Below are positions 52,302 through 60,526 of a stretch of DNA of 64,000 nt, one piece after another. The DNA comes from Pseudooceanicola aestuarii. GTDB lineage: Bacteria; Pseudomonadota; Alphaproteobacteria; Rhodobacterales; Rhodobacteraceae. Position 1 is the first letter of the stretch. Each line of letters opens with the position of its first letter. Location of the stretch: the NCBI RefSeq assembly GCF_010614805.1, contig NZ_JAAFZC010000006.1, forward strand, positions 42,719-106,718. Direction: 5' to 3'. The notes beneath the pieces are model-generated. The model did no database searches, was not told where the DNA came from, and was given only the letters and a program-made list of their open reading frames with translations. A program made the translations under genes and the position numbers.

Positions 52302-53063
52302 GTGGGAAAACTTGAAAATGCGATCGCCATCGTCACTGGCGGGGCACAGGGGATCGGTCCGGAAACAGCCGCACATCTGGCGGCCGAAGGCGCGCGCGTC
52401 GTCCTGGCGGATATCGCCCCCTGCGATGCCGCGGTCGAAACCATCCGCCGTGCCGGGGGACAGGTGACCGCTGTCCGGACCGATGTGACCTACCCTGCGC
52501 AGGTCGCCGCCATGGTGGATCATTGTTGCCGGACCTTCGGAGACCCCGACATCCTGATCAACAACGCAGCTCTTGCCAGTGCTCTGGATTTCAAGCCGAT
52601 CGAAGCGATCTCGAGCGAGGAATGGACGCGGGTGTTCGACGTGAACGTGCGCGGCGTGTTCGAATGCACCAAGGCGGTCACGCCAATCATGCGCCGGGCA
52701 GGATACGGCAAGATCGTGAACATGGGGTCCGGCACGTTCCTGAAAGGTATGGCGGGATTGCCGCATTACGTCGCCTCCAAGGGGGCAGTCGTCGGCATGA
52801 CCCGCTCCCTTGCGCGGGAATTGGGACCGCATGGCATCCGGGTGAACTGCGTATCGCCCGGGCTGGTGATGACCGAGCAGATGCGCGACCACGCCACCAT
52901 GGGCACCGATGCGGTGATGTCTGCCCAGATCGACGGTCGGTCGATCCCGCGCGAACAGGTGCCCGAAGACCTGGCCGGTGCGATCCTGTTCCTGTGTTCG
53001 CGCAGCAGCGATTTCATCACCGGCCAGACCCTCGTTGTCGACGGCGGCTCTTTCTTGCATTGA
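52302..53063 (+). CDS. SDR-family oxidoreductase (copy 2)
   Basis: A 253-residue classical SDR. The motif TGGAQGIGPETAAHLA binds the cofactor, DILINNAAL is the structural Asn segment, and the active site is Ser in NMGSGTF with Y-V-A-S-K. It starts with GTG at 52302 after GAGAGAAC, 35 nt downstream of copy 1. Two SDRs in one operon suggest two oxidation steps or two stereoisomers of the substrate. Confidence 0.9.
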   Translation: MGKLENAIAIVTGGAQGIGPETAAHLAAEGARVVLADIAPCDAAVETIRRAGGQVTAVRTDVTYPAQVAAMVDHCCRTFGDPDILINNAALASALDFKPIEAISSEEWTRVFDVNVRGVFECTKAVTPIMRRAGYGKIVNMGSGTFLKGMAGLPHYVASKGAVVGMTRSLARELGPHGIRVNCVSPGLVMTEQMRDHATMGTDAVMSAQIDGRSIPREQVPEDLAGAILFLCSRSSDFITGQTLVVDGGSFLH

Positions 53064-53099
53064 ACCGTGACCGCGCAGAACCCGGGAAGACAAACCAAC

Positions 53100-53882
53100 A
53101 TGACCCACAGAAGCGAAACAATCCTGGATGTCCGGGACGTGCATGTCGAATTCAGCGGTATCGTTGCCCTGGATGGCGTGTCGTTCGGAATTGCGCAGGA
53201 TGAGATCCTCGGCCTTATCGGGCCCAATGGCGCGGGCAAGACCACGCTCTTCAATTGCCTCAGCCGGCTGTACCACCCGACGCAGGGCGATATCGTGCTG
53301 GACGGCAAGTCGATCCTGAACCGGCCGGCGCACCAGATTGCCAAGGTCGGCATCGGGCGCACGTTTCAGAATGTCGCGCTGTTTGCCGATCTGACCGTAC
53401 GCGACAATATCAGCGTCGGAATGCACGCGCTGACGCGGGGCAACGTGATCAGCGATGCCCTGCGCCTGCCCACCTCCCGCCGGACCGAGGCGCAGATCCG
53501 GGCCGCGACGACCGAAATCGCGGAATTGCTGGAGATCGCCGACGTGCTGGATGTCACCGCCGCCAATCTGCCGTTCGGCACCCAGAAGCGGGTGGAACTG
53601 GCGCGGGCCCTGGCCGCGAAACCCCGGATCCTGCTGATGGATGAACCGGCGGGTGGGCTGAACCAGGAGGAAGTCTTCGTCCTGGGCGACCTGATGAAGC
53701 GCGTCCGCACCGAGTTCAGGACATCCATCCTGCTGGTCGAACACCACATGGGCCTGGTGATGTCGATCGCGGATCACGTGGTCGCGTTGAATTTCGGCAG
53801 GAAACTGGCCGAAGGCACGCCGGCAGAGATACAGGCCCATCCACGGGTCATCGAAGCGTACCTGGGGGGCGGGGACACATGA
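53100..53882 (+). CDS. livG: branched-chain-type ABC transporter ATPase LivG
   Basis: A 260-residue ATPase with Walker A GPNGAGKTTLFN, the Q-loop FQNVALFADLTV, signature NLPFGTQKRVELARAL and Walker B ILLMDEPAGGLN. It belongs to the HAAT uptake family, which also imports aromatic and other carboxylates besides branched-chain amino acids. The ATG at 53100 has GGGAAG upstream; the GTG at 53067 is an alternative. It overlaps livF by 4 nt. Confidence 0.9.
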   Translation: MTHRSETILDVRDVHVEFSGIVALDGVSFGIAQDEILGLIGPNGAGKTTLFNCLSRLYHPTQGDIVLDGKSILNRPAHQIAKVGIGRTFQNVALFADLTVRDNISVGMHALTRGNVISDALRLPTSRRTEAQIRAATTEIAELLEIADVLDVTAANLPFGTQKRVELARALAAKPRILLMDEPAGGLNQEEVFVLGDLMKRVRTEFRTSILLVEHHMGLVMSIADHVVALNFGRKLAEGTPAEIQAHPRVIEAYLGGGDT

Positions 53883-54592
53883 GCGCGTTTCTGGAAATCG
53901 AAAACCTGAATGCCTTCTACGGGCAGGTTCAGGCCCTGCACGGGCTGTCCCTGTCGATGGAACGAGGGACGATCACGACGTTGCTTGGTGCGAATGGCGC
54001 AGGCAAGACGACAACCCTGCGCGCGATCTGCAACATGATCCGCACCACCGGCACGATCAGCCTGGACGGTCAGCGGATATCGGGACGCAGCACCGAGCGC
54101 ATTGTCGAGATGGGCGTGGCCCACGTGCCCCAGGGGCGCGGCACCTTCACCCCGCTGACAGTCGATGAAAACCTGCGACTGGGCGCCATGACCCGCAAGG
54201 ACCATCGCGCCATCGAAGAGGACATCGACAAGATGTTCATCCGGTTCCCGATCCTCAAACGGCGTCGGTCGCAACAGGCCGGAACGCTGTCCGGCGGAGA
54301 GCAGCAGATGCTTGCGGTCGCCCGTGCCCTGATGTTGCGGCCCGGGCTCATGCTGCTGGACGAACCCTCCTTCGGGTTGGCGCCGCTGGTGGTGCAGGAA
54401 TTGTTCGAGATCCTCGAACAGGTCAATCGCGATGACGGGGTCAGCATCCTGGTCGTCGAACAGAACGCGCAATTGGCGCTGAAGATCGCGACAAAGGCCT
54501 ACGTGATCGCCAGCGGCGAGATCGCGATGTCGGGTCCGGCGGATGAAATCGCGCAGGATGACGAAGTGCGTAAATCCTATCTCGGCTATTAA
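53879..54592 (+). CDS. livF: branched-chain-type ABC transporter ATPase LivF
   Basis: A 237-residue ATPase with Walker A GANGAGKTTTLRAI, VAHVPQGRGTFTPLTV (typical LivF Q-loop), signature LSGGEQQMLAVARAL and Walker B LMLLDEPSFGLAP. Partner of LivG in one transporter. Starts within the livG stop (ATGA). Confidence 0.92.
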   Translation: MSAFLEIENLNAFYGQVQALHGLSLSMERGTITTLLGANGAGKTTTLRAICNMIRTTGTISLDGQRISGRSTERIVEMGVAHVPQGRGTFTPLTVDENLRLGAMTRKDHRAIEEDIDKMFIRFPILKRRRSQQAGTLSGGEQQMLAVARALMLRPGLMLLDEPSFGLAPLVVQELFEILEQVNRDDGVSILVVEQNAQLALKIATKAYVIASGEIAMSGPADEIAQDDEVRKSYLGY

Positions 54593-54604
54593 GGGGGCGA
54601 CGGA

Positions 54605-55483
54605 ATGGAACTTCTTATCGGCCAGATCCTGTCCGGACTGGCAACCGGCGCCATCTATGCCTGCATCGCCCTGGCGTTGGTCATGATCTACAAGACCATC
54701 GACCATCTCAATATCGCGCAGGGCGAAATGGCGATGTTCTCGACCTTCTTCGCCTGGCAATTGATGGCCTGGGGCGTGCCGTACTGGCCCGCCTTCTTCC
54801 TGACGATCATCATGGCGTTCTGCGGCGGCGTGGCCATCGACCGGGTGCTGTTCCGGCCGCTTGCCAAGGCCCCGGTGTTGACCCACCTGGCCGGATTCGT
54901 GGCGTTGTTCATGATCCTCAACAGCGTGGCCGGCCTTGTCTGGGACTTCACGATCAAACCCTTCCCCTACCCTTTCGGCACCTCCCCCTTCCTCGGCAGC
55001 AGCCTGATTTCCACCCACCAGGCAGCGATGATCGGCATTTCCATGGTGCTGCTGTTCATCCTCTACCTCTTCTTCCAGTTCACGCGGGTCGGGCTGGCCA
55101 TGCGGGCCGCCGCGACGCTGCCTGAATCCGCGCGGCTGGTCGGGATCAGAACCGGGCGGATGGTGTCCCTGGGCTGGGGCATGGCCAGTGCGATCGGCGC
55201 CGTCGCGGGAATGTTGATCGCACCCGTGGTCTTCCTGGAGCCGAACATGATGGCCGGGATCCTGCTCTACGGTTTTGCTGCGGCGGTTCTGGGCGGGCTG
55301 GGCAGCCCGGCAGGCGCGGTCGCCGGGGGTTTTCTGGTCGGGGTCTTCGAGAATCTCGTCGGCACTTACATCCCCGGCGTCGGTCACGAGATCAAGCTGC
55401 CCCTGGCGCTGGCCGTGATCACCGCCGTGCTCTCGTTCAAACCGAATGGCCTGTTCGGCCGCAAGATTACGCAAAGGGTCTGA
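54605..55483 (+). CDS. livH: branched-chain-type ABC transporter permease LivH
   Basis: A 292-residue inner-membrane permease with about eight hydrophobic segments. LivH hallmarks are GLATGAIYACIALALVMIYK and DHLNIAQGEMAMFS near the N-terminus, and the AAVLGGLGSPAGAVAGGFLV loop near the C-terminus. It starts 12 nt after livF with GGGGGCGACGGA upstream. Confidence 0.92.
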   Translation: MELLIGQILSGLATGAIYACIALALVMIYKTIDHLNIAQGEMAMFSTFFAWQLMAWGVPYWPAFFLTIIMAFCGGVAIDRVLFRPLAKAPVLTHLAGFVALFMILNSVAGLVWDFTIKPFPYPFGTSPFLGSSLISTHQAAMIGISMVLLFILYLFFQFTRVGLAMRAAATLPESARLVGIRTGRMVSLGWGMASAIGAVAGMLIAPVVFLEPNMMAGILLYGFAAAVLGGLGSPAGAVAGGFLVGVFENLVGTYIPGVGHEIKLPLALAVITAVLSFKPNGLFGRKITQRV

Positions 55484-55486
55484 CAC

Positions 55487-56512
55487 ATGGTTACAGGCAA
55501 CACCTCCAGCACCGCCGCGCCTTCCGACCCCGGAACATCCCATGCAGGCCCCGGGCGGCGCATCACCCTGTACCTGTTGGGCGCAGTGCTGCTGGTGCTG
55601 CTGCTCGCCCCTGCATTCGTGAAGAACTTCTTCGTGTTTCAGATGACGCTCTGGCTGATCTACGCCATCGCGATACTGGGGTTGAACCTGCTGACAGGCA
55701 CAAGCGGCCAGGTCTCCCTGGGCCACAGCGCCTTCTACGCGGTGGGGGCCTATACGGCGGCGATCTTGCTGGATCAGACCAGCATCCACTATGTTCTGAC
55801 CCTGCCCGTTGCGGCGCTGATCGGGTTCGGCGCGGGTTTCCTTTTCGGGTTTCCGGCGTTGCGGCTGACGGGGGTCTACCTGGCCATGGCGACCTTTGCC
55901 CTGGCGGTGGCCACTCCCCCGATCATCAAACTGCACGTATTCGAGCAATGGACCGGCGGTGTGCAGGGCCTGTTCGTCGACAAGCCTTCTGCGCCCATGG
56001 GCCTGCCGATTTCCGATGACGCGTGGCTTTATTATCTGACGTTGGGGGTCGGCGTGCTGGTCTTCCTGTTCGGCTCTTCTCTGCTGAATTCGCGGACCGG
56101 GCGCGCTTGCCTGGCGCTGCGCGACAATCCGATCGCGGCATCAGCCATGGGTGTGAATGTCGCGCTTTACAAGACGCTGATCTTCGGGCTCAGCGCAGCG
56201 ATTGCCAGCATCGCCGGGGCGCTCAGCGCGATTGCCGTGCAGTTCGTGGCCGTGGACAGCTTCACTTTCCAACTGGCGATCCTGCTATTCGTCGGGATGA
56301 TCGTGGGCGGGATCGGCTGGTTGCCGGGATCACTGGTCGGTGCGGCCTTCGTCATCTTTGTCCCCAACATCGCAGACGGCATTTCGCAGGGCCTGTCCGG
56401 AGCCGTCTTCGGCGCGCTGTTGCTGCTGGTGATCTTCGTGCTGCCAAACGGCGCCCAGCAGATCGCCGCCTGGCTCTACACCCGGCTTGGCGGAGGGAAG
56501 CGCGCAGGGTAG
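55487..56512 (+). CDS. livM: branched-chain-type ABC transporter permease LivM
   Basis: A 341-residue permease with about nine hydrophobic segments. NLLTGTSGQVSLGHSAFYAV and CLALRDNPIAASAMGVNVAL are LivM signatures, followed by IVGGIGWLPGSLVGAAFV. It ends the SDR-livGFHM operon. The binding protein gene is separate, at 57715 beyond the LysR gene. Confidence 0.92.
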   Translation: MVTGNTSSTAAPSDPGTSHAGPGRRITLYLLGAVLLVLLLAPAFVKNFFVFQMTLWLIYAIAILGLNLLTGTSGQVSLGHSAFYAVGAYTAAILLDQTSIHYVLTLPVAALIGFGAGFLFGFPALRLTGVYLAMATFALAVATPPIIKLHVFEQWTGGVQGLFVDKPSAPMGLPISDDAWLYYLTLGVGVLVFLFGSSLLNSRTGRACLALRDNPIAASAMGVNVALYKTLIFGLSAAIASIAGALSAIAVQFVAVDSFTFQLAILLFVGMIVGGIGWLPGSLVGAAFVIFVPNIADGISQGLSGAVFGALLLLVIFVLPNGAQQIAAWLYTRLGGGKRAG

Positions 56513-56548
56513 CACCGCCGGTCGACCCCGATGGGCGGGCAGGCCAGG

Positions 56549-57487
56549 CTAGGCGATCGCCGTGGCCTGGCTCAGCTCGGTCCATGTCTTCTTCAACTGG
56601 GCGAGTTCGCGTTCCACCAGGGAAATGAACCGGTGGGCCGCGGCGGTCAGGGGGCGTTTCTGGTCATACAGCAGGTAGAGATCCCACTTCAGTTCGGGCG
56701 CCACGATCGGGTTGACGTAGATCTGGTTGCGCTCCAGTTCCCCATGCACGGCGCAGAACGGGCAAAGACCGGCCCAGTCGGTGGAGCGTGCCAACGCGAT
56801 CCCCCCCGAAGTCCCGTCCACCTCCACTGTGGCGTCGGCAACGATCTTGCCCTCTTCGAGATATTGCCGAACCACCGTGCCGAAACTGTGCGCCTGCGAC
56901 GGCAGGATCAACTTGAGACCGGGGATATTGTCCAGCCGGCACGGCTCTAGCTGGCCACCGGCGATGGGTTGGCCCGAGATCAGGACGATGTTGTCGGTAT
57001 GGATCTTGCGCTGGCGCAGTCCAGCGACGTCCACCGGCACCGCCCCGATGGCGAAATCAATACGCCCGTCAATCACCCATTCCGTCAGGGTGCCGCTGAA
57101 GGCCTCCATCATGGTGACCTGCACGTTCGGGAAATCCCTGGTGAAATTGGTCATCAGGGGGCTGAATATCCCCCGCGCAAGCGACGGTGGAAAGCCGACC
57201 TTGATCCGGCCACCGACCTTGTCCGCCTCCACCAGGGCCGAAAGCTCCTGCTTGGCGTCAGCGATGTTGGCGGTGATGGACACGGCAAGCTGGTAGATCC
57301 TGTCACCTGCCGGCGTGGGCACCACACCGCGATGCGTTCGCACGAAAAGCGGAACACCGAACTCGGCCTCCAGCTTTCTGATCTGCGAGCTCAGCGCGGG
57401 TTGCACGACACCTGCCGCAGCGGCGGCCTTGCTGATGCTGCCGTGTTCGTGGATGAGCATGAAATACGATAGCTGTTTCAAATCCAT
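56549..57487 (-). CDS. LysR-family regulator of the liv/SDR cluster
   Basis: A 312-residue LTTR. The N-terminal helix-turn-helix is SISKAAAAAGVVQPALSSQI (about 18-40) and the effector domain is GGRIKVGFPPSLARGIFSP onward. The ATG at 57487 has GGAAGGGG about 9 nt upstream; the open frame starts at 57526. It is divergent from the binding protein gene, with an ATC-N9-GAT dyad between them, so it probably controls that gene and perhaps the whole cluster. Confidence 0.9.
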   Translation of the reverse strand: MDLKQLSYFMLIHEHGSISKAAAAAGVVQPALSSQIRKLEAEFGVPLFVRTHRGVVPTPAGDRIYQLAVSITANIADAKQELSALVEADKVGGRIKVGFPPSLARGIFSPLMTNFTRDFPNVQVTMMEAFSGTLTEWVIDGRIDFAIGAVPVDVAGLRQRKIHTDNIVLISGQPIAGGQLEPCRLDNIPGLKLILPSQAHSFGTVVRQYLEEGKIVADATVEVDGTSGGIALARSTDWAGLCPFCAVHGELERNQIYVNPIVAPELKWDLYLLYDQKRPLTAAAHRFISLVERELAQLKKTWTELSQATAIA

Positions 57488-57517
57488 ACGATACGCCCCT
57501 TCCGTGACTTCGGCGGG

Positions 57518-57540
57518 GGCCATCACATCGAATGATGGCC
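57518..57540. promoter_or_regulatory. LysR-type operator
   Basis: GGCCATCA-N7-TGATGGCC is a perfect 8-bp dyad that contains the classical LTTR form ATC-N9-GAT. It lies between the divergent LysR and livK genes, 31 nt upstream of the LysR start. Confidence 0.7.
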
Positions 57541-57714
57541 ACTATCAGTTGAGGTCACCTAGCCCGGTGCAAGACAACCCGACTAAACTTCCACGTGAGG
57601 GAGGAATAGCCAACCGCTAATTCCGGGTACGTGCTGACCGGGTTGGTCAAGGTGCCCGCATTGCCGCGGGCGTGACCTCTTGGTTATCTTGCAAAGCTTC
57701 TGGGGAGAGAAGTC

Positions 57715-58929
57715 ATGACATCACGAACTTCGTCGGCACGGTCGGCGGTCAAGGCCACCATCATCGGGGCCTTTGCGTTTCTTGCCACGCAACCCCTGAT
57801 GGCCGCGGACATGCCGGGGGTGACCGATACGGAAATCCGCATCGGCAACACCACCGCCTACAGCGGCCCCGCCTCTGCCTATGGCACGATTGCCAAGACG
57901 GAGCAGGCATATTTCGACAAGATCAACGCCGAGGGCGGGATCAACGGTCGCAAGATCGTCTTCATGTCCTATGACGATGCCTACAGCCCCCCAAAGACGG
58001 TGGAGCGCACGCGCCAGCTGGTGGAACGTGACGAGGTTCTGGCCGTGTTCCAGACCCTGGGCACGCCCGCCAACACGGCCATCCACAAGTATCTGAACGG
58101 GCGCGAAGTGCCGCACCTGTTCGCCTCCAGCGGGGCGAAGACCTTTACCAACCCCGAGGATTATCCCTGGACCTTCGGCTGGAACCCCACACTCGAAGGG
58201 GAGGGCACCATCTACGGGCGCTACATCCTGCAAGAGCATCCCGACGCCACGGTCGCCGTGCTGTACCAGAACGACGATTACGGCCGCGAGGTTCTCGAAG
58301 GGCTGCGTATAGGCCTGGGGGACAAGGCCGATGACATGATCGTCGCCACAGCATCCTACGAGACATCCGACCCGACGGTGGATTCGCAGGTCGTGTCGCT
58401 CAAAAGCTCGGGCGCGACGGTCTTCGTCAACATCGCCACCAACAAGGCGGCGGCACAGGCCATTCGCAAGGCGCATGAAATCGACTGGACGCCCGTGCAA
58501 CTCCTCAACAGCGTGGCGAATTCCGTGGGTGCGGTGATGAGCCCCGCCGGGGTCGAGGCGTCGAAAGGCATCATTTCCGCAGCCTATATCAAGGACCCGA
58601 CCGACCCGACCTGGGCAGACGCCCCCGACATGAAGGAATGGACCGCCTTCATGGACCAATATTTCCCCGATGGGGACAAGAACAGCATCCTGACGGCCTA
58701 CGGCTATGCCGCAGCGAACACATTGGTGCAGGTGCTGGAGCAAGCGGGCGACGACCTGAGCCGTGAGAACGTGATCCGGCAGGCTGCCAACCTCAAGGAT
58801 TACGTGCCCCCCATGCTCCTGCCCGGCATCGCCGTGAACACCAGTCCCGAGGATTACGGTGTGATCGAGAACATGCAGTTGATGAAATTCAACGGAGAAC
58901 GCTGGGAATTGTTCGGCGATCTTTATTGA
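57715..58929 (+). CDS. branched-chain-type ABC transporter substrate-binding protein LivK
   Basis: A 404-residue periplasmic binding protein of the HAAT family. The signal peptide ends near LMAA (about residue 31). The mature part starts with PGVTDTEIRIGNTTAYSGPA, followed by SYDDAYSPPKTVERTRQLVE and VAVLYQNDDYGREVLEG, all typical of this family. The ligand cannot be named; the neighbouring enzymes point to a ketone- or alcohol-bearing carboxylate rather than leucine. GGGGAGAGAAGTC precedes the ATG. Confidence 0.9.
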   Translation: MTSRTSSARSAVKATIIGAFAFLATQPLMAADMPGVTDTEIRIGNTTAYSGPASAYGTIAKTEQAYFDKINAEGGINGRKIVFMSYDDAYSPPKTVERTRQLVERDEVLAVFQTLGTPANTAIHKYLNGREVPHLFASSGAKTFTNPEDYPWTFGWNPTLEGEGTIYGRYILQEHPDATVAVLYQNDDYGREVLEGLRIGLGDKADDMIVATASYETSDPTVDSQVVSLKSSGATVFVNIATNKAAAQAIRKAHEIDWTPVQLLNSVANSVGAVMSPAGVEASKGIISAAYIKDPTDPTWADAPDMKEWTAFMDQYFPDGDKNSILTAYGYAAANTLVQVLEQAGDDLSRENVIRQAANLKDYVPPMLLPGIAVNTSPEDYGVIENMQLMKFNGERWELFGDLY

Positions 58930-58958
58930 ACGCATCGAAGTCTACCCCACCTGAACGG

Positions 58959-58990
58959 ATCTCCGCCCGCAGACATGCCGGCGGAGATTT
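58959..58990 (+). terminator. terminator of livK
   Basis: ATCTCCGCC pairs with GGCGGAGAT around a 12-nt loop, followed by TT and a further T, 30 nt after the livK stop. Confidence 0.7.
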
Positions 58991-59086
58991 GTCGTTCCGC
59001 GGGGCTCTGCCTCGATCCGCACACGGTCCGGGCATCTTCACGGCGCCGGGTTCGAAACGGGGATCCGGGCGACCATTCCCATCGTC

Positions 59087-59269
59087 ATGGCCTGCGCCGC
59101 GGCCGGGAGCATCTGCCTGGCGGTGCTGGCGATTGTGGTCGTACCGGCCTGGATGGGCTTGCACTTCCGCCACTTCCTGCCTTACCTCGGCTGCCTTGCC
59201 GTCTTCGGCGCGGCGACGGTGACAGGGCTGGGGCTGACCCGCCGCAAGGGGGGCATCGCGGATGACTGA
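59087..59269 (+). CDS. small two-helix membrane ORF, possibly a gene fragment
   Basis: 60 residues with two hydrophobic stretches (SICLAVLAIVVVPAWMGL and LPYLGCLAVFGAATVTGL) and a basic end. The stop overlaps the start of the decayed CoA-transferase gene by 8 nt, as in an operon. No ribosome site stands before the ATG, and the frame is open upstream to about 59040. It could be the tail of a deleted membrane protein. I do not recognise it. Confidence 0.35.
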   Translation: MACAAAGSICLAVLAIVVVPAWMGLHFRHFLPYLGCLAVFGAATVTGLGLTRRKGGIADD

Positions 59270-59804
59270 CTTGCAAGGCGCCTTCTCGGGGATGAGGGTT
59301 CTGGACTTCACCGCCGGTGTCGCCGGGCCGCATGCCACGCAGCTGATGGCCATGCACGGCGCCGAGGTCATCAAGGTCGAACCCCTGGCCGGTGAATGGG
59401 GCCGCACCCTGGGTCGTGACGACCTGCCAAGGCAGCCGCGGTTCCGCAGCTCGCTCGACCGGTTGGAGCATGAGAACGAGTTGAACGCGCTTCTGATCGC
59501 GGCTTTTGCCACGCGGGATTCGCGCGATTGGGCCGCGCGGTTGACGGAAGCCGACGTGATGAACTCGGTGGTGAACAGCTACGCCGATTATTTCGCCGAT
59601 CCGCATGTCGCCGAAATCGGCGCCTGCGACTGGGTCGACCACCCGGTGGTGGGTCAGGTGCCCCTGCCCTTGGTGCCGGGCGCGCCGCGCCTGTCGGAGG
59701 CCAGCCCGGAGGTCGGCCAGCACAGCGCCGAAATCCTGGGCAAGGCCGGGCTGTCGGACGCGGAGGTTTCCGGCCTGGTCGCCGACGGCGGGGCCGTCAT
59801 CTGA
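59262..59804 (+). pseudogene. CaiB/BaiF family III CoA-transferase with large internal deletion
   Basis: A 180-residue frame compared with about 390 for the family. Residues 1-50 are a normal N-terminus (GMRVLDFTAGVAGPHATQLM, then GAEVIKVEPLAGEWGR). Immediately afterwards it continues with a C-terminal part (HENELNALLIAAFATRDSRD, then HPVVGQVPLPLVPGAPRLSE). The central 200 or so residues, including the catalytic Asp loop and the CoA site, are missing, while the frame is preserved. The product cannot be an active transferase. Confidence 0.8.
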
Positions 59805-59879
59805 CCCGGTCTCCGGCGCCAGCCCGGCGCCGTGGACGCGCAACAGGGCCGATCGCCTGGCCAACCCGCGCCCCGTCCC

Positions 59880-60146
59880 TCAATAATGGAACCGCAGCTG
59901 CGCGATCTCCAGGCTTTGATTGGGGGGGCTTCCACTGATCCGGTAGACCATACGGTCCTCGCGGGAGTTCCGTCGCGACCACCAGCCGGTCAGATCGCCT
60001 TTCAGCGGCTCCGGCTTGCCGGTACCCTTGAACGGGGTCCGTTTGCATTGGCGGATCAGGTCGTTGATCCGCTCCTTCACCTTGTCGTTCGTCTCTACCC
60101 AATGCTGGTAAACTTTCCAGGCCTGAACGGAGAACACCAACTTCAC
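59880..60146 (-). CDS. yoeB: Txe/YoeB-family mRNA-cleaving toxin
   Basis: An 88-residue RelE-fold toxin. Conserved YoeB features are WKVYQHWVETNDKVKERIND, the segment FKGTGKPEPLKGDLTGWWSR, and the catalytic region R-E-D-R-M-V-Y-R followed by a C-terminal RFHY. Glu, Arg, His and Tyr of the active site are all in place, so the toxin appears intact. It starts within the antitoxin stop (4-nt overlap), the normal antitoxin-toxin order. Confidence 0.92.
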   Translation of the reverse strand: MKLVFSVQAWKVYQHWVETNDKVKERINDLIRQCKRTPFKGTGKPEPLKGDLTGWWSRRNSREDRMVYRISGSPPNQSLEIAQLRFHY

Positions 60147-60343
60147 TCGATCAGCTCACGCTCTTCGCCCGTTCCGGCATCAAGTTGCTCGATGGAGGCC
60201 CGCAGGCGGGCGGCGTTCCTGGGCGTGGACAACAGGCGCACCTCGTAATGCGGCAGGGTCCGGCGGAAGGCCTGGAACGCCGGCGCGATCCCCCCGATCA
60301 GCAGCGCCAGCGGCATATACCCGACCCGGACTTCACGGATCAT
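60143..60343 (-). CDS. chimeric antitoxin: LysR fragment joined to YefM C-terminus
   Basis: A 66-residue frame. Residues 38-66 (LSTPRNAARLRASIEQLDAG, then TGEERELIE) are the C-terminal toxin-binding tail of a YefM/Phd antitoxin. Residues 1-37 (VRVGYMPLALLIGGIAPAFQ, then AFRRTLPHYEVRLL) are instead the start of a LysR effector domain. The YefM DNA-binding half is missing. The toxin behind it is intact, so the chimera may still neutralise it. GAAGGG precedes the ATG. Confidence 0.7.
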   Translation of the reverse strand: MIREVRVGYMPLALLIGGIAPAFQAFRRTLPHYEVRLLSTPRNAARLRASIEQLDAGTGEERELIE

Positions 60344-60469
60344 GCCCTTCGCGGTGCGCCGCGCCGCCTCGATCCCGGCGTCGTTCAGGGCCAGGATTTC
60401 GCGGGCGCGCTCCAGCAGGACATGACCCGCCGGGCTAAGGTAAACGCGTTTCCCGACCCGTTCGCTGGG
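60236..60469 (-). pseudogene. LysR-family regulator, internal fragment
   Basis: The minus-strand frame shared with the chimeric antitoxin continues upstream as ERVGKRVYLSPAGHVLLERA, then REILALNDAGIEAARRTAKG. This is the linker helix of a LysR regulator, leading into the effector domain. A TGA at 60470-60472 closes the frame and the helix-turn-helix is absent, having been replaced by the promoter of the intact LysR gene at 60527. Confidence 0.75.
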
Positions 60470-60526
60470 TCACGGGGGCATGGTCATCGCGCTTGAGGTT
60501 CCGGGCGCTGTGGACATACTTCGCGA

